A DNA stretch of 64,000 bases, taken from positions 8,803,788-8,867,787 of the forward strand of contig JABACO010000008.1 in the NCBI GenBank assembly GCA_013339895.1, given 5' to 3'. The position numbers and the translations under genes were made by a program. Within the stretch, counting starts at the first letter, position 1. Every line of letters begins with the position of its first letter. Positions 8,901-19,470 of the stretch are shown here, in pieces. The notes below the pieces were generated by a model. The model saw only the letters and a program-made list of their open reading frames with translations, did no database searches and was not told where the DNA came from. The stretch comes from Ephydatia muelleri. Its lineage: Eukaryota; Porifera; Demospongiae; Spongillida; Spongillidae.

Positions 8901-11113
8901 TGATCAAAATCTTCATAACTTTAGCTGAAACATAGCCATCTTTGAGTGCATCTTTGTACCTTTGGTGTGCAGCTCTTGGATCCTCCTGGATAGTTGTGGC
9001 TGTCTCTATAATATAAAATATAAACTCATCACATGGGCACCAGTATCATTCAACTGACCCATGTTAACAAAAACAACGTCTCCATTCCATTTCTGAAATG
9101 TACACCAGTCAGGCTATTAGTAGAGATTGCAATACACTAATCCATTAAGCTCACAACATGTACTCACAAGCATTGGTCCAAGATTATTCTGAACAGCCGG
9201 GTGATCCTATAAATAACAATGATGTCATTTAATACAAAATCATCATAAGGTATCATTAAGATAGCATGGTTGGCACATCATGGAAATATCAAATCTGCCA
9301 ATAGTAAAAAGGTATCTGCACACCATATCTTACCCATTGTAAATGTACTCCATCACGAGTTTGAGGGATCCACTGTCTAGTTCGCTCATCCCTATTTGTA
9401 GTACACTCAGAAGGGAGACCCTAGAGGGACACAACACAAAGGACCTAAGATGTGTACAAACCTACAAAATTAGAGTCTCACAAAATGAATGTTCTTGGGT
9501 ACAATACCCATTCTTTGGCTAAGGTACTGGATTGCTGGTTCATTCTTCCAAGTAGTTGCAAGATCAAGAGGGGTTTGGCCATATTTATCACAGATGAACA
9601 AGTCACATCCATGCTTCTCCACCAGGTACTTTACAATGGCTAGATTCCCATTCTTCTCACAGGCACTATGTAATGGTGATCTACCCCATCGACCTGGACA
9701 TCCTGGACTGCACTTCCTTTCTTCAATCAGGTACATTAGGATGTCTAGGCTACCTGACATTGCAGCCACAATGAGTGGAGTGTTTCCTTCATCATCCTTC
9801 CCTAAGGGGTCACATCCATGCTTCTCCACCAGGTACTTTACCATGGCTAGATTGCCATTCTTCTGACAAGAATCATGTAGTGGTGATCTACCCCATTCAC
9901 CTGGACATCCTGGACTGCACTTTCTTTCTTCAATCAGGTACATTAGGATGTCTAGGCTACCTGACAATGCAGCCACATTGAGTGGAGTGTTTCCTTCATC
10001 ATCCTTCCCTAAGGGGTCACATCTATGCTTCTCCACCAGGTACTTTACCATGGCTAGATTGCCATTTTTCTGACAAGATACATGTAGCGGTGATCTACCC
10101 CATCGACCTGGACATCCTGGACTGCACTTCCTTTCTTCAATCAGGTACATTAGGATGTCTAGGCTACCAGAGAATGCAGCCACATGGAGTGGAGTGTTTC
10201 CTTGATCATCCTTCCCTAAGGGGTCACATCCATGCTTCTCCACCAGGTACTTTACCATGGCTAGATTGCCATTTTTCTGACAAGATACATGTAGCGGTGA
10301 TCTACCCCATCGACCTGGACATCCTGGACTACACTTCCTTTCTTCAATCAGGTACATTAGGATGTCTAGGCTACCAGAGAATGCAGCCTCATTGAGTGGA
10401 GTGTTTTCTTGATCATCCTTCCCTAAGGGGTCACATCCATGCTTCTCCACCAGGTACTTTACCATGGCTAGATTGTCATTCTTCTGACACGAGTCATGTA
10501 GTGGTGATCTACCCCCTCGACCTGGACAGCACTTTTGTTCTTCAATCAGGTACATCAGGATGTCTAGGCTACCTGACAATGCAGCCACATTGAGTGGAGT
10601 GTTTCCTTGATCATCCTTCCCTAAGGGGTCACATCCATGCTTCTCCACCAGGTACTTTACCATGGCTAGATTGCCATTCTCCTGACAAGCATAATGTAAT
10701 GGTGATCTACCCCATTGACCTGGACATCCTGGACTGCACTGCCATTCTTCTATCAGGTACTTAATGATCTCTATGTTTCCTGAGTATGCAGCTATATGAA
10801 TAGGAGTATTTCCTTGTTCATCCATCGCAAATGGGTCACATTCATGAATCTCCACCAGGTATATGACTAGGGCTACATTTCCATTCTTTTCACAGGCATT
10901 ATGTAATGGTGATCTACCGCAACGACCAAGGCATCCTGGACTGCACTTCATTTCTTCAATCAGGTACATCAGTATGTCTAAACTACCTGAGAATGCGGCC
11001 ACATTGACAGAAGTATTTCCTTCTTCATCCTTCTCAGAGGGGTCACATCTGTGAATCTCTACCAGATTTTTTACTGTGGCTAGGTCGTTTTCAACACAAG
11101 CTTGATTCAGCAG
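5861..11113 (-). CDS. Gene A: ankyrin - WW-WW - Roc-COR GTPase - Death domain protein (5' end missing)
   Basis: Seven exons on minus: 11113-9482, 9420-9334, 9206-9168, 9113-9059, 9005-6900, 6378-6083 and 5923-5861. They sum to 4278 nt and give 1425 residues plus stop. Junctions are GT/AG with consistent phases and all are repeated in paralogous gene B. Order: 16 ankyrin repeats (residues 1-540), tandem WW-like modules (about 545-620), Roc GTPase with P-loop GAAGVGKT (641-648), DxxGQ-type DSGGQ (814) and THRD (897), COR-like winged-helix region (about 975-1250), Death domain (about 1310-1405), 20-residue tail. DAPK1 has ankyrin, Roc-COR and Death in the same order behind a kinase. A GTP-regulated scaffold in cell-death or immune signalling is inferred. 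The first exon here begins with Leu codons after a splice acceptor, so the start codon is upstream and unidentified. Confidence 0.85.
6083..6378 (-). CDS. Gene A exon 6: Death domain
   Basis: A 296-nt exon encoding a six-helix Death-domain pattern: W..VG..L.LP...LDEI, then FEQVFDRW, PYTWETMINAL and VGEVTLANEL. The acceptor inside cccttttcaccag joins exon 5 in phase 1 and restores the frame, whereas the upstream AG at about 6413 would create an immediate stop. The donor is CAT/GTAAGT. The exon has the same length in gene B. Death domains act by homotypic assembly with other Death-fold adaptors. Confidence 0.88.
6379..6899 (-). other. Gene A intron 5
   Basis: 521-bp intron between the Roc-COR exon (donor GTAAGC) and the Death-domain exon. 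It has no ORF of note and is partly conserved with the gene B intron at 33,199-33,603, mostly near the donor side. Confidence 0.75.
6900..9005 (-). CDS. Gene A exon 5: Roc-type GTPase and COR-like region
   Basis: A single 2106-nt exon. After a short lead (IQEDPRAAHQRYKDALKDG) comes MKILIIGAAGVGKTH with the G1/P-loop. A Ser/Asn-rich, poorly conserved linker of about 120 residues follows, then YFIDSGGQPQFHQLLPAF (G3, the DxxGQ form typical of Roc), then LLIVGTHRDLEDQ (G4 position, THRD rather than NKxD, as in many Roc domains). The next part, from PLRWLVFHQEI through FFSDLNVILYYPS and NPQCILD, fits the winged-helix start of COR. The last 150 residues include CRACGEG...LCPCKLLGYKHL and are unassigned. 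The lower end carries donor GTAAGC. Confidence 0.87.
9059..9113 (-). CDS. Gene A exon 4: core of second WW-like module
   Basis: A 55-nt exon encoding PDWCTFQKWNGDVVFVNM. Joined to exon 5 (TATTIQEDPR) it gives LP.W....(N)G...FVN...T...EDPR, the WW-domain consensus. The second signature Trp is replaced by Gln. The donor is a weaker GTCAGT. Gene B has 58 nt here, one extra codon. Confidence 0.75.
9168..9206 (-). CDS. Gene A exon 3: 39-nt linker exon between WW-like modules
   Basis: A 39-nt phase-0 microexon encoding DHPAVQNNLGPML, with acceptor TTATAG and donor GTGAGT. Gene B encodes NHPAVQNDLGPML from an exon of identical length (35925-35963). It supplies the terminal HP of the first WW-like module and the LGPMLP entry of the second. 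Confidence 0.78.
9334..9420 (-). CDS. Gene A exon 2: first WW-like module
   Basis: An 87-nt phase-0 exon beginning GLPSECTTNRDERTRQW and ending GVHLQW. Gene B has an 87-nt counterpart (40749-40835). With exon 3 it reads GLP...R...W(Y)IPQ...W.HP, a degenerate WW pattern in which the first Trp is missing. The identity of this first module is less certain than that of the second. Confidence 0.72.
9482..11060. repeat. 207-bp tandem repeat coding for paired ankyrin repeats (8 units)
   Basis: At DNA level the exon is a tandem array with a 207-bp period (one unit shortened by three codons). Inner units are close to identical while both ends are diverged, the usual pattern of unequal exchange within an array. 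Confidence 0.9.
9482..11113 (-). CDS. Gene A exon 1 (of those found): 16 ankyrin repeats
   Basis: A 1632-nt open exon, from an acceptor tttcacacag to donor GTGAGA in phase 0. It encodes eight 69-residue double-ankyrin units, each carrying SPLH.(S/A)C.KNGNLAMVKYL and TPL.VAA.SGSLDILMYL. The last unit diverges (TPLDLATTWKN) as expected for a capping repeat. Ankyrin arrays bind proteins. The longer reading frame upstream and the absence of an ATG at the position where gene B has one argue that translation starts in an earlier exon. Confidence 0.9.
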
Positions 11114-11627
11114 CTGTGTGAAACATATTTTTACAAGTAAATCATGCTTTTTGTGTCAAAGATTGCTACTAAATTTAGATTTTCTAATTGCTTAATAGTA
11201 CTTCATTGTCAAGTGATTGTGATTATCAATTGTATATTGATTTGCGATCTTTGCATGAAATCTATGCTAAGTGTATCAATGCTTCACGAATACTCTGCAT
11301 GCATTGCATGTGGTTAGGATATACATTCGGTCATCCACAGTGATATCAGTGAATGGGAGGGAAAATGAAACATCAGTTAGCATTCGTCGACGGGGCAATA
11401 TTACTCTTAACTTTCCCTATGAGTATAGAAAAAGGGAACGTTAGCAGCAACCTAAATCTTTAGCTGAAATGACACAAGCCATCATGGACATTGAGTACTC
11501 ATGTTATCATGCTGTTCTTAATGTTGCTGTTTACTTGACACCAAAACCGAAGGCGTGGAGTGCATGATTGTCAAGCTCCTGGGGACATCAAGCATGCGCT
11601 ATACAGAAGTATAAAATGTCGATAAAT
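11114..11627. other. Upstream intron/flank conserved between the two gene copies
   Basis: About 350 bp upstream of the first identified exon aligns with 44,593-44,935 beside gene B, with small indels. No exon with a conserved reading frame was found in it. Similarity to B stops near 11,460, where repeat sequence begins in B. Confidence 0.6.
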
Positions 11628-13246
11628 GGGGACAGTTTCCGCATCACGGATAAATTATAAAACTTTATAAAAATGCATTGCGATACCTTCAGAACCGTTA
11701 ATGCTGTCGACTTCCTATTTTCAATAAGTCATACTACACCATTTCTCTGTGTGCAAATATACTTTGGTGTCTTGCACAAGCACAGTGTCGACGTTACGAG
11801 GTCCACGGGGTTCTAAAAAACCTTCACAACTTCAGGTAGGAGCGTTCAAATCGCATCCAATTCGGTGTATAGGTAGACGGGTCCTGTCGCTATTGATATT
11901 ATCTGTTCGTTAATTTTTACTTTATTCGTTACGGAGATACAGCTGTGCAAAGTTAATGCACATTTCTAGCTCAATTCGCACAATTAATGCATGCAACCAG
12001 CGTCCCATTCTAGTTTCTCCCATTCCACAATAAATTTTGATAACATTTATGTGGGTATATTAAGAGAAAAAAGAAGGGGACTTCTCACTTCGCAAGACAA
12101 TCGTACCAAATAATGGAATTTCAACGGTTGCAGTAATCTTGCGCCTCCCATGGCAGTATTCAACACGGCGCGTGTAAGGCTATTTGCTATACACTTTCGC
12201 ATAATGCTCTAATCGTGTATAAAGCTTTCCAATTCGCCATCCTCTTTGCTACAATTCTCGTCTTATTCCTGCATGCCACGCTCACTGGGCAATGACAGGG
12301 TTGTTATATCTTTACATAATTTTCAGTTCACACACATAGTGCAAGATCATGCATGCGCTCGTGCTGGCTCACACTTGCATGTGCACACGCTTGCATTGTT
12401 GCACACATGGACCTGAACATCATCGTATGGCATATTCTCAATTGAAGTACACAGTACACCGCTTGCACATACTAAATGGTTATACACATATGTGGCATAC
12501 AATAAACCTGTCTGGTAATGATGGTACACACACTCACAAACGTTGTGACATGCACATGCATTCTATTCCATTTATGAAACTGCTTTTGTGCATATTTGTA
12601 CAGGCCACTGAATTGATGTACCTACTCTTTGTGTAATCTTGCACGTATCCTCTGTACAAGTATTCCTTTTAACAACTACTCTTTGTGCATGTTTGAGTTC
12701 CCAAATAACTGGTCCTTCGTACTTGTCATAGAGCCCTCACTTGAGACCGTGCATAGGTACATTTAGCTACATGCACTGTTCCATAGGATTGGTCCTCTGT
12801 ACATTCATCAGGTTTTGTAGCGTCCCCATAGGATTGGTCCTTTGTACACACAGCATATTCCCATTGGATTGGTTCTTTGCACATGACCCATGGGATTGGT
12901 CCATACATTGATCCGTTGCACACATCATGACCCTAGGATTGGTTCTCTAAAGGTACACATACAATGTACACTTGCCCAACACACTGCATCCACATGGCAA
13001 AAAGTGACACTATGTTCAACACAACATGCGTAAGGTTTTAAGTTCCTATGCACGTGATAAAGCTTTCCTAGGGATAACTCTTGCTCAACTCATCATTCTT
13101 TATGCCTTTTCATCTAAGCTGTACCACTTGCTGTGACTTCAGTTTCTTTTTACCCACACAATGGTCAGCTCACACAGAATCTGCCTTGATGCTGGGTTCA
13201 CACACCCTTGTGCACATGTACCAGTATACATTGTGTAAATGAACCT
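11628..13246 (-). mobile_element. Left arm of a large inverted repeat (interspersed repeat family R)
   Basis: The reverse complement of this 1.6-kb segment matches 15,461-17,106. Shared landmarks include GGGACAGTTTCCGC at its outer end (11,628 here, 17,106 there), several CCAATCCTATGGG motifs, and GGTAAAGGTTCATTTACAC at the inner end. Further copies lie at about 28,060-29,480 and 45,190-46,820. No transposase ORF was recognised, so the class is unknown. Confidence 0.7.
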
Positions 13247-15460
13247 TTACCATTCTTGAACAAAACACTTGCATACACACATACACACACACACACATGC
13301 ACAACACATATGCACTGCTACACATGATGGACACCCACATGCATACTGTTCAGTTGTGAATGTTGAGTTCCTACATGCTTTGTTGAAATGAATACTTCTA
13401 CAGATATGTGCAACAAGGATACATGTGACAATACAGAGGAAAAGCACAGAGAGTTCAGAAACCTGTGGCCAACTGCACAAACATGCATAACAGCAGTTAA
13501 CTACTTTATGTGCATGTTGAGTTCCCATAACTTCGTACATGACAGAGAGCCCTCACTTGAGACTCTACATAGGTGCGTGTAGCTACATGCAGTGTCCCCC
13601 ATAGGATTAGTCCTCTTTACATGTATCATGAATTGGTCCTTTGTACATGCATCATGTTCTCGTAGGATTGGTCCTTTGAACATACATCTTGGTGCTCTAA
13701 AGGTACACATACAGTGTACACTTGCCAACACACATGGCATAGAATAGAACTATACTCACCACGTCAGTGTACAAGCATGTAATAAAGCTTTCCTATTTGG
13801 CATTACCTTTGCTCAACTTCTCATCATTCTGTATGTCTCTCCGACTAAACTATGTGGCTTATGTTCCACTTGCCATCTGTCTCTGTTTGCCCACACAGCT
13901 GACACAGAGTACATAAACATGCCCTCCATGCTGGTTCACACACCCTTATGCACGTATAGTATGCATTCAGTAAATTAACCTTTGCCATTCTTGAGCGTGC
14001 AGAGATACACACAACACCTTTGCACTAGGTCTGTTACACATGTGGCAAAACATTACAACACTCACTAATAATGATGGTGCACCCACATGCATTCAAGTGT
14101 AAGGGCTGTCCCACAGAACGTTGTTCTCAGCACATGCATCCTATTCAATTTAACAGCTTAAGAGACCACTGATTTTAATCTCAATTTATCAACCTATTGA
14201 GGATTGCTGTGTTTTTCTGTTATCATTGCATATGTTCCACTAATACCACTGATCGATCACACACACATTGTCAGTCTCACTGAATGTGTTCTCTGCACAT
14301 GCAATTTTGATTATCCATTGAACAGCTCATGTACAAGACATGACTAAGCTTTAAATTTTTTTTACGTAAATGTACCATGGGCCCTGACTTACCACAATTT
14401 GCACTGATAGGGTAGGCACAATAAAGTTCATCACCATAGGCCAGGCATCACATTGCCCTTTAAAAAAAAATTAAACACCTAAATGGTAGACATCCTTTTT
14501 CATCCAGAAGAGGTAGCACAGCATTGCATATTGCACTAGTTGTAAGCAGGGGATTAAATGAGCGTACAAGTACTCCTGCAAGGATAGGAATGTACTTTGT
14601 ACTTAATGTGAGAGGGCCTGGAAAAACAATCTGATGAGTATACATGACATGTACAGTCATTTAATTCTCTTCACTAGTGCGATATGATGGACATGCCAAC
14701 ATTGTGCTGATGGACATGGAGAAGTAGGCCTGTTTGGATGTTACTACAGATTGTATAGCAATATAATTGCTGAATTTACTATCATTGCAGATTGTGGTAG
14801 GTCAGGCTCCTGGTAAGCTTACACAGACATACCGATGCAAGCTGGTAACATTATCTGTGAACCAGCATGATGTCATGTTTATACTCTCTGTGTGAGCTGA
14901 ACATTGTATGGGTAAATAGAGACCAAAGTCTCTGAAGTGTGTCAACAATATAGCTGAGTAGGGAATACAGAATGATGAGAAGATTTATTCAGTATGCCAA
15001 ATAGGAACGCTTTACTTCTACACTAACTAGATAAAGATGATGTGAGTGTGTAGGAACTTGAAGTCCTACACATGTTGCAGGGACTGTGGGCCAGTCCCCC
15101 ATCCCAGGCATATTGTTTTGGCCAAATCTAGTCAAGGAACCATAGCCGAAAATGACATTTTTGGTGACAAAATCATACGTTTCATTATTAAAATTAATTC
15201 ATGCATCTGTAAATGTTATACATTAATATTTAATTATTTAACAATTCAGTTTTTTCTTGAAAGAAGTAACATTGACTGTCTTCATGGTAGGATACGGCCA
15301 ATAGATCTCTGGTATGCATCCGTGCATGCGTGATATTAGGTGAGTATTTGTGTGTGCGTGTGTGTGTGTGTTTGTGTGTGTGTATGTGTGTGTGTATGTT
15401 TGTGTGTGTGCAAGGTATGGGCATATGTTTGTATGTGCATGTGTGCAAGTACATGTGTGC
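13247..15460. other. Spacer between inverted arms; partial extra copies of family R
   Basis: Contains another partial unit of the same family (about 13,330-13,760, with CCAATCCTATGGG-type motifs and the CATACAGTGTACACTTGCC segment) and CA/GT-rich stretches mirroring each other at about 13,270-13,300 and 15,340-15,415. A 66-codon minus ORF at 14,460-14,660 contains LVRSFNPLLTTSAICNAVLP behind a splice-acceptor-like tttttccag. It could be an exon relic but was not identified. Confidence 0.45.
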
Positions 15461-17106
15461 GGTTCATTTACACAATGTATACTGGTATACATGCATAATA
15501 GTGTGTGAATCCAGCATCATTGCGTATTCTGTGTGATCTGACCATTGTGTGGGCAAAAAGAACTGAAGTCACAGCAAGTGGTACAGCTTAGTTGAAAAGG
15601 CATAAAGAAGGATGAGTTGAGCAAGAACTCGTTTATCCCTTTGCAAGCTTTATCACGTGCTTCTCCACCAGCCACAGAAATATAATGTGAGTGCATAGGA
15701 GCTTAAAGTCTTATGCATGTTGCGATGAACATAATGTTATTTTTTGCCATGTGGATACAGTGTGTTGCAAGTGTACATTGTATGTGTACCTTTAGAGAAC
15801 CAATCCTATGGGGTCATGATGTGTGCAACGGATCAATCTATGGACCAATCCTATGGGTCATGTGCAAAGGACCAATTCAATGGGAATATGCTGTATGTAC
15901 AAACGACCAATCTAATGGGGACACAATGCAGAACGTACAGAGGACCAATCCTCCGGGACAGTGCATGTAGCTAAATGTACCTATGCACGGTCTCAAGTGA
16001 GGGCTCTATGGTAAGTATGAAAAACCAGTTATATGGGAACTCAAACATGCACAAAGAGTAGTTGTTAAAAGGAATACTTGTACAGAGGATACGTGCAATA
16101 ATACACAAAGAGTAGGTACATCTAATCAGTGGCTTGTACAAACATGCACAACAGCAGTTTAATAAATGGAATAGAAGGCATGTGCATGTCACAATGTTTG
16201 TGAGTGTGTGTACCATCATTACCAGACATGCTTATTGTATGCCACATAATGTATAACATCTGGTATGTGCAGGTGTACTGTGCATATGAGTGTGTGAGAA
16301 TATGCCAATACGATGATGTACAAGTCCATGTGTGCAACAATGCAAGCGTGTGCACAAGTGTGAGCTGAAAATTGTGTATAAAGAAATACAACCCGAAATC
16401 ATTGCCGAGTGTGCGAGGCAGGAATAAGACGAGAATTTTAGCAAGCAGGATGGCAAACAGGAAACCATTATATATGACTAGAAGATTATGTGAGTGCGTA
16501 GCAAATAGCCTTACGCGCCGTGTTGATGCGCAAGATTACTGCAACCATTGGAATTCCCTGGGATCCGTTCTTTGGTACCATCGTCTTGCGAAGTGAGAAG
16601 TTCTCTTCTTTTTTTTCTTAATCTACCCCCATAAACTCACTGCCTGGGTGGGGCTAAAATAGTTGCAAATGGCTAGCTTAGTTTACGGCGGAGAATTGCA
16701 ATTGGCGGAACAAAGAACTTATCGAAATTTATTGTGGACTGGGACACGGGTTGCATGCAATAATTGTGCGAGTCGAGCTGGAAATGTGCATTAGCTTTGC
16801 ACAGCTGTAGCTTCGTAACGGCTACACGAACAGAACACATCAATAGCGAAAGAACCCTCTATCTAACCGAATTTGATGCGATTTGAACGCTCCTACCTGA
16901 AGTTGTGGAGGTTTTGAACTCCATGGGGCATCAGACCTCGTAACGTCAGCACTGTGTTTGAGTAAGATACCAAGTATATCTTCACACAGAGAAATGTTGT
17001 AGTATGACGTGTTGAAAATGGGAAGTCGGCAGCGTTAATCATTCGGAAGGTATCAAACGCGATGCACGTTTATTGTAGGTGATGCAATTTTCGCGGAAAC
17101 TGTCCC
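15461..17106 (+). mobile_element. Right arm of the large inverted repeat (family R)
   Basis: Inverted partner of 11,628-13,246 and direct partner of 45,240-46,820 in block B. It carries four or five ACCAATCC(T)ATGGG motifs at about 30-40 bp spacing (15,799-15,960) and ends with GCGGAAACTGTCCC. No protein-coding capacity was recognised. Confidence 0.7.
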
Positions 17107-17930
17107 AAATGTATTCTAACAAACTGTAGATTTTCTTACTATAGATGTATTCATCAAGCCTTCGATGCAGAAAATTTGCCAATCGAAGTTTATCACCTTA
17201 AGCTGACGATTTATTGTCAGCAGCATCTGAATGTTAGTTTTATGATTATAATAAGCTCAGTGTTACTGTGGAGTGCCTATAACACGGAACGCATGTGATA
17301 ATTTGTGATTTCAAAGGAGGAAACGGATAATATTTTTGTTGTGTGAACGGAAACTTCTGAACAAAACTAATGTACAAAACGGATAATATTTTTGTTGTGT
17401 GAACGGAAACTTCACCAAAGATGTATTCTGTATCCAGATTGCTCGGCGAATCTGCTTGTATAGTCGACTGTTAGTCCCGGCGCTATATATAGTTTACTGA
17501 TTCTAACATATCATGACTTTCGAATGGAATAAATTTTGCGCAGTGTCGCGATCAAATCACTCTAGTGTGGACTCATAATACATGCATGTGGGTTCGATCC
17601 TCCATGCGACCATACACTGCGCTGAGTAGGTAGCATAGAAAATTGTTTTGAATTCAGTACGGTCTTTCAGATTAACAGAGGTAAAAACTAAAGCGTTGGC
17701 TTCTGGTGCTCCTCTACCCTCAGCTGGTTCGATTTGAAACAATATGGTATGGCACCGTTTAATTATTGACATGCTCCACTGGACGAGTCGAGGAGATAAT
17801 CTGTACCGTTTCGATGTGTGCATGCAGACGTACATTAATCTGCTAGAATAGGCCATCCCAGCCCTCCATTCTCACCTGAGTACGGAGACGTGCTTCCATT
17901 TCATTTGCAAACTATCTCGTGTGGGTGTGT
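17107..17930. other. Right end of duplicated block A, no gene
   Basis: Matches 46,830-47,620 of block B with small indels. A 61-bp local direct repeat (ACGGATAATATTTTTGTTG...) occurs twice here (about 17,324 and 17,378) but once in B. No coding sequence was found. Confidence 0.55.
17545..17613 (+). pseudogene. tRNA-like sequence (Met-type anticodon loop), degenerate
   Basis: GTCGCG at the start can pair with the CGAC end. GGACTCATAAT resembles an anticodon arm with CAT, and GGGTTCGATCC is a good T-arm/B-box, followed by GCGACCA. The D arm is not convincing and the copy at 47,237-47,292 has lost the anticodon region, so this looks like a tRNA relic or tRNA-derived SINE. Confidence 0.35.
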
Positions 17931-18509
17931 CACGTTGTGAAGGAGCTAAATTCATGCGGCCCCTCTTTGATTCATTGCGCGCGCATCCAGAGCAGTTGGG
18001 ATACTATAGTAGTACTAGCTAAGATAATGGTCTCTGGTACTATGTCCTTTCGAAGGGGGTGCGTTATAAATAAATGCCACTAATCAACGTCACTGTGGCT
18101 GCTATTAGCGCTAGATATATGCGTTACTACACTAGCTAACCTACAGTACATATAGCTCTTGATGGGCGGTCCTTGATGCGGGCATAGAATATATATGTGG
18201 ATCACATCCATGTGCGTCGTTAAATGACGCAATTTGACTAGCTATGTGGGCAGGTTCAAATAGCGGGTTCAAAAGTGACAGATTTATAACACGGTCTGCA
18301 GTTGGGTCCGGAGTTATGCTGACCTGGCTATCAACTTGCTGCCCCTAAATCAAAGCCGGCAAGTACACACCTGGTTGAATCTTTCTGTCTCTGCAGACCA
18401 TTCAATAGGGGAATTAAACAACATAATAAAATAAGCAAAAACACTCAGTGACAAATGCATACGCACACACACTACACTCACACACACATGCACACTCACA
18501 CAAACACAC
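17931..18509. other. No gene recognised
   Basis: Unique sequence between the end of duplicated block A and the minus-strand exons at 18.5 kb, with no supported ORF. Confidence 0.4.
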
Positions 18510-19138
18510 CTGCATGTCTAGTACAGCCTTCTCAATGGCGGCTATCTGAGGGGCATCCAGTATGAGGCTACCACAATCCACTGGCTCCAATTCATATGTT
18601 GGCAGCTGCTTCAAGGACTCCTAGACTGATGACCATGCAGCTTCAGGCCTGAGGCCAAAGATGGAGACAATCATTTGCTCGTTATTTGGCATCATGTGCA
18701 TCTATGGCAACACACAATGTGTGTGTATGTGTGGTGTGGCTATGCATGTGTTTGTATGTGAGAAAATTGCAGCTTGTATGCATGTGTGTGTAGTGTACAT
18801 GTATGTGTATGCACATCTCCCTCATCCCACACACTTACCCATCTGGCTCTGGGAACAAGTCTGCCTCATAGTACATGTCATTTTTGGGGTTGGAATTCAA
18901 ATACTCAAACATCCGTGGTAATCTATGGTGGGAGGAGCAACATGTAACCATGGGCAACACAGCCTTGTCAAGCAGAGCAATGGCAGCTGGAGAGAAGCAC
19001 CAGTTGGAATTGAACTTGTATGTGTATCTTGGCAACTGTTGCCGTAAGCAACAGTAACCAGACTAGCTCATACACACAAGCACATCACGATGACAACTGA
19101 CCTCCTGGTTCCGCTTGGCAAACTTTCAGTTCAGTCCT
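18510..19138 (-). CDS. Exons of an unidentified gene (FSPAAIALLDKAVLP ... LKQLPTY)
   Basis: Exon Y (18620-18510, 111 nt, phase 0) encodes ESLKQLPTYELEPVDCGSL and ends DMQ before a GT-rich donor. Exon X (19035-18839) encodes NWCFSPAAIALLDKAVLPM and ends NPKNDMYYEADLFPEPDG before GTAAGT. A possible 37-nt exon precedes them at 19138-19102. X and Y do not join in frame with the junctions I see, so an intermediate exon is missing or the locus is decayed. Further copies of Y lie at 21,662-21,772 and of X plus Y at 50,720-51,026. The residue composition is that of a folded helical protein, but I cannot name the family. Confidence 0.5.
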
Positions 19139-19164
19139 AAACACAAAACAAAGAAAAATAGTAG

Positions 19165-19470
19165 CAGGACCACAGGTGACACAGGGATACACACCTCAAC
19201 AGCTAGTAGCAGGACCACAGGTGACACAGGGACGCAAACCTCAACAGACAGCTAGTAGCAGGATCACAGGTGACACAGGGATGCACACATCAACAGACAG
19301 CTAGTAGCATGCAGGACCACAGGTGACAGGAATGCACACCTCAACAGACAGCTAGTAGCAGGACCACAGGTGACACAGGGACGCACACCTCAACAGACAG
19401 CTAGTAGCAGGACCACAGGAGGGATGCACACCTCAACACACAGCTAGTAGCAGAACCACACCTCAAGTAG
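19165..19470. repeat. 49-bp minisatellite, about six copies
   Basis: Tandem copies of a unit of about 49 bp containing AGTAGCAGGACCACAGGTG and CACACCTCAACAGACAGCT, with internal deletions in the last two. It lies in the presumed intron just upstream of the minus-strand exons. Confidence 0.85.

Noticed and set aside
10993-11002. Gene A translation start at about 11,002
   Set aside because: The codon there is GTG within an ankyrin repeat, and coding clearly continues upstream to the splice acceptor at 11,114.
9482-11113. CRISPR-like array because of regular repeats
   Set aside because: Units are 207 bp, contiguous, without unique spacers, and encode ankyrin repeats in a eukaryotic gene.
15230-15536. 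His/Thr- and Val/Cys-rich ORFs around 15.2-15.5 kb, and similar ones at 21.7, 24.7, 45.2 and 51.0 kb
   Set aside because: Translations of GT/CA microsatellites.
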